In this document: in pieces, positions 36,491-46,860 of the stretch
How positions within the stretch are numbered: the stretch's first letter is position 1
How the letters are laid out: each line of letters begins with the position of its first letter
NCBI GenBank assembly: GCA_019022495.1
Contig: JAFEKR010000001.1
Coordinates: 6,634,001-6,698,000, forward strand
From: Epichloe hybrida
Lineage: Eukaryota; Ascomycota; Sordariomycetes; Hypocreales; Clavicipitaceae
Direction of reading: 5' to 3'
Length of the DNA stretch: 64,000 nt
Position numbers and translations under genes: made by a program
The notes under the pieces: generated by a model
What the model saw: the letters and a program-made list of their open reading frames with translations, nothing else
What the model was told of the DNA's origin: nothing
Databases searched by the model: none

Positions 36491-37748
36491 GGTTGTTTCA
36501 ACTCAACGGCCGCTCTACAGTTCGATGTGTTCGGAACTGCTTGCGTGCGTGTATAGTGTAGTTGTTTGTGTTGTCGTTCGACCGCGAAAGCTTTTTCTTG
36601 GATTGGCGGTCCGTTGACTCTATGGAGGGGGAGACGTCACCAGGAGAACTGTCGGGAAGAGTCGCTACCTGATGGAAGTTGGGCAGGGCGGACGGTACGG
36701 TACAGATGGATGATTGTGGGTCGGCGAGTATTCGTCGGTCGACGTTTGAGGGATGCGAAGCTGAGGAGAAAGGTTGCGAGGAAGGCTTTGTGATGCTGAG
36801 GGGATCAGGACGGCGGGCTGGCAACGACATGTGGTCGACCCGATCATGAGCCCAACAAGGGAAAGGACACTAAAATAAAAGTGTCAATGCATCGTTGCCC
36901 TGGCAGGGGTAACGGACTGACACAGGTTTGTCTGGTAGGTCCACTGGCCTCTGCTGGCTCCAACAGTCGGGTCCCTGAGTCGTCACTTGAGCAGGTACGT
37001 ATAATAATGCGTTACAGTGGGTGTGCAGTCCTGTACAGTCCTGTACGGTGGGGTGTACAGTCCCAGACTGAAAGCCACACGTGGCGAGGTCGGCATGCTT
37101 GCTATCAAGCACTTCGCCACGTGAGCAACGCGTAGCTTGGCCTGCTCCCAGCCCTCTGAATAAACGTCCATCGCAATCGCAACTCGTTCCGAATATTGTC
37201 CAAAGCCTCTTTGAAATTCGGCAGCCTAGCCTTGGCCATGGACAGACGTCATCAAACGATGCGGCCGTGAACATTTGTCTGCAAGCCGTAGCACATGGCA
37301 GGCAGCAAGAGGGAAGCGTCTGGTCTTGGTGGTAACACCCGCTAATAACTCGGATGTGAGGCCACCCACGCCAGTGACGCCACGCACTAACCGAGCACTC
37401 ACCACACGGACAGGCTGTACTTACTTGTTATCTGGTGAGAGCCCCACCAGCACTGCACTGGCTGGGCCAGGCGCTCGCTGCTGGCGGGTTCCTACTTGTT
37501 GATTATGACGACTTCCTAACTTGCAACCTCGCCCCAACATGAAGGCCACCCTCTCCGGTCTAAACTACAACTTCTTCTTGCTATGCTCCCCTGCCTCGAC
37601 AGATCAACGAAGCCGGTGCTTCTTTAGCGTCCCCGGCTCTGCTCAAAGCGATTCAAACTCAACGATACTTTCCTAAAGCATTCTTTAAAATTGACCGAAG
37701 AGAGCTTGTCCTGTATCTCTCCTTGAGTCCTTGTCATCGACACGTCAC
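36491..37748. promoter_or_regulatory. Divergent region between vps1 and gid7
   Basis: 1.26 kb between divergent genes. A 10-bp direct repeat (CAGTCCTGTA twice, about 37026-37045) and further GTACAGTC copies are visible. No gene is supported. Confidence 0.4.
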
Positions 37749-40182
37749 ATGGGATTCAACTTCGCTGGCTCTTCTGACAGGTTTGAACGGCCTCGTCAGA
37801 TTTCGTCAAGGCCTTTGTGGCCTTTGCCTGTTCTCGACACAGGTAAATCCAACACACAGTCTCCATCTGGCGTCAATCCACCATCATTATAGAAGTCTTT
37901 CGTTCCTCGAATGCCGCCTTGACGGGACTCGCCATCCGGCTTAGATAGCTTCGACCTAAACTGCTTCCAACCGCGGCTCGCCCGCGGATCGGTCGTCGTG
38001 GACCAACCGTCGGACTCTCGTTCTCTTCACCCCATCGCCAACTCCGACGACCCATTCGCTCCGCAGACATCCCAGAATTCTATCAACACCGTCCTCTTAG
38101 CACTTGACCTATCCTCACCGCACCATCCTTCCAACCATACCTCCGAATCCGCCCCGGCTTTGACCGCGAATATAGAATCTTCCAATCCAAGATCGGGTCT
38201 TCCATTCGGCCAAGTACGTCAAGTCCTCGGTAGGCGAAGACGGTCGTCTGGCCCTTCTCCGTTGCCAGAAGACTCGGAGTCGACTCTCGCGGGCCACGAT
38301 ACAGCCGGCGCCGACATCACTGCTCCTACAACTCCAAGACGATCCAAACGAAGGAGGCAAGCTCCGCCAGCCATGGCATCAGATGCTACTTCCTCCGCGG
38401 TGGCCAACGGAAGTGCGGTCACTCGTTCAAATGGATCCACTGAGCTCGGTTCGCAGCGGACAGCTTCGTCTGGGGATGTGGCGAACGGCACTCACAAGAC
38501 TGCCCCGCTAGTCGCAAATGGCTCTTCAAATGGAGACAAGACGGCAGTGTCGGCGCCACGGCCGTCATCTTATTTTGGGCATAACAGAGAAGAGGTTACA
38601 CGGATTCTCATTCAAGCACTATCGGACATGGGTTATCAAGCTGCCGCCGAGAGTGTAAGCCAGGACAGTGGATATAAGCTGGAAAGCCCTGCCGTGGCAG
38701 CGTTTCGCTCAGCGGTGCTCGACGGCTCGTGGGCTGAAGCTGAAGAATTGTTGACGGGAGCTACGATCTCGGGGCAAGACGACGGTCGTGGTGGTGAAGG
38801 GAATGGACTCGTTCTGGCGCCAGGCTCGAATCGAAACATTATGAGATTCTGGCTGCGACAACAAAAATTCCTGGAGTTACTGGAGAGGAAAGATACAAGC
38901 CGTGCGTTGCATGTGCTGCGAACCGAGTTGACGCCACTGCATCATGACACAGGCAAGTTACACTTGCTGTCGAGTCTGTTGATGTGTCTTTCGATAAATG
39001 ACTTGATGGCAAAAGCGAACTGGGATGGGGCACGAGGCCAGTCGCGTAAAACACTTCTCTCAGAGCTGTCGAGTACGACTTACTTCTATTACAGGGCCTA
39101 CAACAATAGAGGGGAAAGCTAACGACATTGACAGGATGCATATCACCTTCGGTGATGTTACCAGAAAGCCGTCTCGCCATTCTTCTTCAACAAGTCAAGC
39201 AAAGCCAGATCAACAATTGCGGTTGAGGGTATGTTATCTTTTCCGAAAGATGGGTCATGCTGTTTTCATCGTAGTTTCGATTGACTGCTCGCTGCTGCTA
39301 ACACATGCTCTGAGTAGACTGGATTACTGCTCAAGAAGATAAGGAGGTTCGACGAGCCAGTAAGTGCCTGTGTTTGGGCTGCAGATGGCAGGTCTTTCAT
39401 TCTCGGAACGCTGGACAACAAACACAGCATATGCACTTTTGATGTCGAAGGCGAAGAGTTGGTGCAGTGGAACAAAAAGCATCGTGTTCAGGCACTGTGC
39501 GCCTCACCTGACGGGAGATGGCTCGTTGCTGCTGACAATATCACCACAATTTACGTTTACAACGCTTCCACGCGAGAACTTGAGTATGAACTAGATCTTG
39601 GAACGCAGCCCACCTCACTGTCCATGAGCCAAGATTCCACATCACTACTTGTGAATAAAGCAGACAGCGAAGCACAACTTATCGACCTGAGGACGAGGAG
39701 TACGCTCCATAAATTCCTAGGGCACAAGATCGACCGTTTCATCATTAGGTCGACTTTTGGTGGCGCCAACGAAAGTTTTGTTGTGAGCGGCAGCGAAGAT
39801 GGTAACATGTTCATCTGGCACAAGAAGATAGGGGCTGCTGTTGAGAGGCTCCCGGCACACTTGAAAAGGTGCAACGGCGCTACCTGGAACCCTGCAGATC
39901 CATGCATGCTCGCATCGTGCAGCGACGAAGGACCCATCAAGATGTAAGTCAATGATTGCAGGAAGCTCTAGAACACACACACCACACTGTCTCTCTCTCT
40001 CTTTCTCCCCCCTCCTTCTCTCTCCCTTTTCTCCCCTCTTTCCCTCTCCCTTTTCTCCCCTCTTTCTCTCTCCTCTTTCTCTCTCCTCTTTCTCTCTCCT
40101 CTTTCTCTCTCCTCTTTCTCTCTCTAGGTCTACAACATTGACAACCCTGTGCCAGATGGTCCAATCCAGCCAAAGGCTTTGA
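37749..40182 (+). CDS. gid7: Gid7/WDR26-like subunit of the GID/CTLH ubiquitin ligase, with missing WD blades
   Basis: Scaffold and oligomerising subunit of the GID/CTLH E3 ligase. Proposed exons are 37749-37842, 37945-39072, 39135-39228, 39318-39943 and 40128-40182. The first exon is inferred: it joins in frame and supplies an ATG, because the frame of exon 2 has none upstream. After a Ser/Pro/Arg-rich N-terminus come a LisH motif (EEVTRILIQALSDMGYQAAA) and a CTLH region (MRFWLRQQKFLELLE ... LSRCISPSVMLPESRLAILL). WD repeats resume at LRTGLLLKKIRRFDEPVSAC and run through GSEDGNMFIWHKK to CSDEGPIK. Between QSQINNC (ends 39220) and LRTG the first WD blades, about 100 residues, are absent, and the frame runs into TGA at 39224. 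The final exon gives an atypical C-terminus, and its acceptor is uncertain. Confidence 0.85.
39991..40126. repeat. CT-rich tract filling the last gid7 intron
   Basis: About 135 bp of nearly pure C/T, including repeated CTCTCCTCTTTCT units, forms most of the 184-nt last intron (39944-40127). It also opens a false frame rich in Arg, Glu and Lys on the minus strand. Confidence 0.85.
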
Positions 40183-43100
40183 ACTGAGCTCACGTCCGCC
40201 GGGAATTGTAGAAGGCTGGCGACCATCACCTGATGTCTCCTAGAGGGTCAGAATACCAGGAGTCAACAGGCCCTGGTGTCTCTAGTATCAGGCATCGATT
40301 GGATGGACACTAATATAGTGACTGCAGCCGCATTATCATTTTCTATCTCTTCTGTTCTCAGACCACATCCCCTCACCTCCCTCTACGCTTTTCTTGGTTT
40401 AGACATGGTTTTCAGTTTTGACGAATAGAACCAACGCATATGAGCTTGGAGGTTGAAACACACATGATCATTTTCGTTGGTATTTTGAGAGGAGGATTGG
40501 CCAAAGCCGCGAATGATTCTGGTAACCCTATTTCATTTTATGCTCATGTGCGGCCGTGTCTCTGACGTATAAAGAGGGTGAAAGCAGCGGCCAGACAGAA
40601 TTCCTGCGCACTATTCTCCAACCATTATCTTATGTTTTTACTCTATGCAAGGTTCTCATCATTTTTTTTCGCTGGCTCATTTTTCCCGCGGCGTTGCAGC
40701 GTTTGGTGTATCACAGCGCCCTGAGGTAAGGCGTATCAAATGCCATGACAAGCGGTAGTTGAGATGGAGTTGACTTGAGCGTTGAGGGGAGAACTGGGAA
40801 ACAATGATTCTGATTTCTTCTTTGTCTCTTTCATCTTTCGTCTCCTGTCTATCTATCCTCTCGTTCGGATGCAATGCTACATACATGTGATATGGCTCTA
40901 CTTCTTGTCGACACTATGCAGAAAGATACATGACCGACCCTCATTCTGAGTAGCGAATGGAGATATTAAGACATTGATGTTACTGGTGGTTTCCGACATC
41001 TGATGCGTTTGGGATGATGTCGTGTTCACGTCATCACTGGCCTTTCTTACGTTGTTCGCGTAGAGCCCTTTTTTTCTTCAACGACGTAATTGCTTTTGGA
41101 ATAGGTAGGGTCTGGTAGGTTGATGGGAGTCGGGTTGAAGCCTCGGTCAGCCCAGATGTCTTTGATCCGAGGCAGTGCACTCATCCCAGTTGGCGTAGTA
41201 CTCGGCTGAATGTTGATTGACTTGAGTCACTACCGTTGGTCACTGTTTGATGGTGCTGTACATGTAGGCTTCGAGGCCAACTCTGGTCGGCGTGTAAACA
41301 ACATGTGCAGTTCCACCTGTGTGGGGCAGGAACTAGTCCGTATATGGCCATCCTCGTTTGATGTACGGGCAGGGGTGGTTACACTACCCACAAATTCATA
41401 CCAAACAAATTGCTTGCCTCTTCCTCCACTACATACATTAACTCGTGCCACGCACAACTTCAACGTCAGGGATTTCGATTTCACTGGGATGGATCAATCT
41501 TGTCGACTTCGCACACAGCAACAAACTTCGAGAGCCAGCTATTAGCTGGTGAGGTCGCTGTTCAAGCGTCCCCGGAAGCCCTAAACCTCAACCTCAGGTC
41601 GCATTCTCGGCGCCAGACAAGAATCCCAGACGACGACAACTGCAGACACGAAAGGAATTGAACTTTACTAGTGATTGTGACCCGCTTTCAAATTCCCTGC
41701 CGGTTGTATGCAATCCCCTTCAATCTACGGAGTGTGTTCCGTGGCCATGGAGTCACCCGGCGGTAAATCATCCGCCATCTTGACCAAACGCCACGATGGA
41801 CGACCAAGATATCATTGACAACATAGACGGCCCGGCCGCATGCACGGTCCCATGAGCGGATTCGTCAAAGGATAGCTTGTTTGGCGCGTTCCAATATTGT
41901 CCGCCAAGATGCGTCAAGGGCTTGGCTATCAGAACCGCTCAATGTGCTTGGGAGTGGTCGCATCAAGCGCCTATTAAACCAGTCGCAATGATGCCCTCAA
42001 CAGAGTGTGCTGCAGGCACATGGACGCAGATCTCCCGGGCTGCATGAGCAGCGACCCAAACTGGCCCCGCCAACACGGAGTACTCAAACACGCTAATAAA
42101 AATAAGCGCTCTCACCAAGACGGCCAAGCGTCAGCAAGGCCAGTTGTATGTAGTTATTTTTGGGGGCCATGTATCTCGACTTGTCCTCCTGATAAATATC
42201 GACAGGCAAGTCCGCAAGAGAATAGCACACCGAGTGCCATGGCACGGGAACATGCAATTCCCGGGCTGCCGGCTTGATACATGTAGAGCACTGTGTGCAC
42301 CGGCCGTCATCCAAGACAAGTGAGCAGGAGGGGGAGTGTTTTGCGTTGTAAAGTATTCTAAAGCATTACAAACTTGCCAGACCACTTACATACTTCGTCA
42401 CTTCGTTGGGAAATGGATACATATGTATATGCCTCTTATGTACAGCGAGCGCGTGGCCTGTTTCCCATCCATTCACACTAATGACCAAGCCAGCTCGCAA
42501 AATTGAATTCGGACGGGCAGACAGGCAGGCAGACGGGAATATTGACTGGCCGTGGATTCCGCAATTGCAGGGAACAGTTTGCGCGACTACATGCATGTAT
42601 TATGTACATACATGTACGGTACCGACTTACATGTAGACCCGTGCTTGAAGCCAATCTCGCCTACATATGTACATGTATGTGGTGCCTGGCAGGCAAGCCG
42701 GGGGGGCAATGGGATGATGGGACGGTGCGTGTGCCTTGGTCGTGCCCTGCCCGATGGATTGTGCAGCAACACCCCCCCGACCCCACCCCCACGCCTTCCT
42801 CTCATCAGGCAACTGCTGCCATGATTGGTCCAGATGGGCGGTCGTCCCACCTGCCGGTATGCCCAATGCGGGATCGTCCTTGGTCTAAGTTGACTTAGCC
42901 TCAACACCATCAAACCGGACCCGTCTCCGTTGTCCTGCCCTAGGTTCCGCGGTTTTCCTACTAGTGTGCACTAGTGTGCGGCTGCGTCGCTCGTTCAGTC
43001 ACTGTTCCTGGTCTCAGCAGTCTCAGCAGCTCTCTCTCCGTCTCTCCTCTTCTGGAACCTGCCTGGTCGGTGCCTTGTGCCTTGGCAACATGTGAGGCAT

Positions 43101-43493
43101 GTCCCAGCTGCCTCCAACAGTGTTACACACCAATGCTTCTCGAAGGACGGCAGTCTGCATCACTATCGTCTGAATCGACGTTGTCGTTTGCTGTTTTCGC
43201 CTTGCTCATTCCTGTCGATTACTTTACTTCGACCTTGGTCTTTGACCCTGAGTTCCGACGGCTCGGCCAAGGACGGAGAGGGAGGCAAGGCCAACATCCA
43301 CAAAAAGAAAGGGGTCGATGCAGCGCAACAGCCGTGGAAAAGAAACGGACTGACAGAATCACTCAGCTGCTGGACTCTTTCCCTTGCCGTTTTCTGCTCA
43401 TAATGCCACATTCATCATTATCTCTCTAACAAACACACTGGCCGCGCGCATCGTCTCGAATTCTGTGGCCAACGATTCCCTATCCCGCTGGTC
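40183..43493. other. Long gene-free region upstream of the PH-like protein gene
   Basis: 3.3 kb with no supported gene. Near 42585-42680 there are several overlapping dyads built from ACATGTA and TACATGT. From about 42970 the sequence becomes C/T-rich, probably the start of a long 5' leader of the next gene. The open frames found show no family features. Confidence 0.4.
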
Positions 43494-45543
43494 ATGGAAA
43501 GCCTCGATGGTCACCTCCAGGTCCCTCCGGATCGGAGCCAGATCTTGGGCAGGCAATCATGGAAGGTGCGCCAATATACCCCTCATGCTCATTGTTAAAC
43601 AATGGGAGCTAACGAGTTTGTCCTCTTTCAGACGAGATACATCACCGTGGGTTCCCGCCAAACTGCCGCCAGAGATCGACAAGGGGGCCAGGCTTTCTCC
43701 CTAAACCCTTCCAATCGCGTCAGCAGCGTCATTTCGAAAACCGTGAACAAAAATGCGACCAACGATCCGTATCTTTCTGTTTTCAAATCCAAGGTAAATT
43801 GCACATGCTGCACTACGAGCTTCTGTCTACTATGTGACTGACATCGACATCTGCGGATAGGACGATGGGGAACCCATACAGCAATGGCTGCTATCCCACG
43901 TCTCTGATTGTCAGGTCCAGCTGCTCTCCCATCGCAAGCAAGGTCCCGTCCTTCCGACTCTCGTCGTCACCATCTCCAACAACCAACGAAGGCGTCGATC
44001 CACCCGGGCCACTGGTTTCATCTCGTCAAACAAAGATTCGGGCGTTACAACTTTATGGTTTCGCACGCCACCCGATGAACACCGTCCTAGCCTTGACGAG
44101 TGGGCTCGGTTTATCATGGCTAAGAAGGGCTCGGCGAGCACTGTGGAGAGCCCCGTATCACCCGTCTTCACGTCACCTTTTCAGACCCGTAGCCATCATG
44201 ATAGCCCGGATCTCCTCCCACGACCAGGCAGTGGCAACCGAGGGCTCCAGCACAAGAGCTCCACTGCCACATACTCGACAGGACCTTTGGATCGGCCCGC
44301 GACATTCAGTTCAGAATCGCCAAGTCTGCGTTCGAAACGAAGTGACATCTCCTCTCCTTCAAGTAACAATCATCCTACCCAAAAAATACCCTATTCCATT
44401 CCAGAACAACACTATACCGCCATTTTACCCGGTGACATTGTGACTCCGAGACGGAATGGGGAATATCAAGGACAATTCATCGAGGGATGGACCTCGGCTC
44501 AGGGCCGCTCCTCCACAATGAGTTCGCCGGTGAGAGGCAGGGACAGCATAGGCTCACAAAGCCAGCAACCATCTCCCGTGGTCGATGTCGCGTCACCACC
44601 TGCCCCTGGGGAGACGATTCTGGACCGCGCTTTTCAACTTGGGCAAATTCCTGGAGCTGGATCGTACATCCCCGGTCAAGAGAAATTGAGTTCGATTGCC
44701 CGATTCGATGCCTTGATGCGTGAATCAGACGGCAAAAGAAGGAAACGAGAGACTGTTCGGAGGGGCCAGCAAGGCGTCAACCGAAGTGCTTTTGATGAGG
44801 ACGATAGCTCAGACGGTGGGCAAGGCGAAGAAGATGAAGAATCTGACGATTCTGACGATTCTGACGATTCTGACGGTTCTGACGATTCTGATTCGGAGAG
44901 CGACGCTTACTCTCCAGATCAGAATCAGAGTGATCCCCACAGCGCGCCTCTCATGTCACCCTCTGCGCAACGTGCATTGGCTTATATCACTTGCGGGGGC
45001 CGAAATGAATCGGACCGCAACTCGAAAAAACATCGCCCATCCGTGTCACGTACTCATCTGAGCTTCCATGCGGGCATGGCTCCGCCATCAAAACTGGCAC
45101 CCCCTTCGCGGCCGCACACTGCTCATGCCAAGAGCAGGCCCAATGCCTCCCGAGCCCAAAGCACTCCGCACCTCATGCCGACAGCTACACCAAGCTTGGA
45201 CCTACCCTCCTCCGGAAGAGCTCAAGACGAGCCTTATCCCTCTACTACAACCACGGATAAACGTCACTCCAACTCGAGTGCTAAGAGGTCGAGTATAACC
45301 GGGCCTACCAAGAGGCTCTCTAGCACCAGCAGCTTACTGCTCGTCCAGACCAACGCCAGTGCAGGAAGTAGTCACATCAGCAGCGAGGCGGACATCCAAA
45401 ACAATGCCTCAGCGCCCAGGGCAAACTTGAGTCTGCGTGGTTCCGGCCCTCCTCCACGACCCAAGGAGCTAGATGACCAGGAGAGACGTTGCAGGTGGCG
45501 AAATGGCGTCGGCATCGTTGCGGCCGAAGGGGGCTTTTTGTGA
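43494..45543 (+). CDS. Ser-rich protein with an N-terminal PH-like domain, function unknown
   Basis: Exons are 43494-43565, 43632-43793 and 43861-45543, giving 638 residues in one frame. The N-terminal 150 or so residues look like a PH-type fold: WKTRYITVGSRQ, DPYLSVFKSKDDGEPIQQWLLSHVSDCQV, then SGVTTLWFRTPPDEHRPSLDEWARFIM. The aspartate, tryptophan and 'EWARFI' helix end fit a lipid- or protein-binding PH domain; this is inference. The rest is disordered: Ser/Pro-rich, with IEGWTSAQGRSSTMSSPVRGRDS, an ETILDRAFQLGQIPG helix, an acidic Asp-Ser repeat near residue 315-335, and a conserved-looking tail CRWRNGVGIVAAEGGFL. I recognise the type from other Sordariomycetes but know of no assigned role. 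Confidence 0.82.
44841..44892. repeat. In-frame 9-bp repeat coding for Asp-Ser-Asp units
   Basis: GATTCTGAC is repeated about five to six times with one variant, giving an acidic DSD tract inside the PH-like protein. The Ser residues are in a favourable context for casein kinase 2. Confidence 0.85.
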
Positions 45544-46860
45544 TCGTGGCTCTGGGAAGCTACAACCATCCCAGGGCAACACCAAACACAGTTTGGCCTG
45601 GCCCGCTTGGTCAACTACGCACCAGTCTAATCTACCGACCCGTTCATTGATAATGTCCAAGTTTGCGCGAACATTTTGCAGTACCATTTGGCTTCTGAGC
45701 GAGGAAAGAAAAGAGAAACAAGAGCAAGGAGACGACATGTGTATGATGATCCCATTTTGATACCGATCAACATGTCACCACGACCTTTTTTATCATTCAC
45801 GACGGCATAACCGCTTCTTCATCAGCCACAATTGGCCCATCATTTCGCGTTTCAATAACCGAAAGAGACTCGGAGCACCCAGTGTGGTTCCCTGTACTCT
45901 TCTCTTCACGATATACAGTTGTTCTTTCGTTGGATTTTCTTTTTGGATTTTTTTTTTATGCGCATCCTGAAAAAGCATTCAACCTTGCACCCATCACCTT
46001 CATCATCCATTCCGACCATTGTGGGCCTTGATCACCAATTATCAGGAGTACACTGCGTCCAGATACTGTGCGTTTGGATTTTTATTAGATTTGGATGGAC
46101 ACGTCATGACTACCAAGATTTACGATACCACATTCTTCTATGCTATTGTCTTGCCAAGCCCCCCTTTTTTTATATCGAATACACCTTGCATGTAAAAGTT
46201 GATGATTTCAGCCTCTCGAGGGTGTCATGTAATTTCTACCTACCTGCGTTGATTTTCCATTCATGCACATGATGACTTTATTGAAATGTGGAATTTGAGC
46301 AGCGCACGTGCATCGAGGGCGAGGTTATCGAAAGAAATACGAAGCCACAGTGACGTGGTTTGCAAATTATGGTGAGCTGTTCACTTTGGGACAAGGAGTG
46401 ACTGTGGTGCAGCCTCTTCTGCCGTGCCGTGTGTTTCATGAATTCAATTGCATCAGCATTCAAGTGGATATCCTTGTGCGCGCAGACGTTTCCCCATCAT
46501 TCTGCTATCTGCATGTAGACTTGTCTTGTTTGTCTGTTCTTGTGGTGGTCATTTACCCACTTTCCCCATCCATCACCCCGACCCCGCATTGGTCACGGAA
46601 AGACACGGAGCTCGCCCGCGTCTTGCCGTCTCAGACAGTATTATATCCACACCCCATTTCAGAATTTCTCTAGTTCTTTTATCTCTTCTTCCGCGGCCGA
46701 CAAGTCAACTTTTTGTTATTGCCTGACAGATAGGAAATATGGTTCCGGCTATTCTTTCCATCCCCCTTTTCTTCTCTACGTTGTGTCCCGAGTAGAGTCT
46801 TTAAAGGACGACAGAGACTTGGGTTGCCTGGTTAGTCTCGGGCCCTTTTTTTTCTCTCTC
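45544..46860. other. Tail-to-tail intergenic region
   Basis: 1.3 kb between converging genes. It has T-rich runs (45937-45958 and near 46847-46855) and no supported gene. Confidence 0.4.

Noticed and set aside
39717..40229. Minus-strand frame with Arg/Glu/Lys repeats
   Set aside because: Produced by the CT-rich last intron of gid7 and by antisense of a WD repeat exon.
42974..43429. 151-codon plus-strand frame just before the PH-like gene
   Set aside because: Lies in a C/T-rich stretch that fits a 5' leader; low complexity and no domain.
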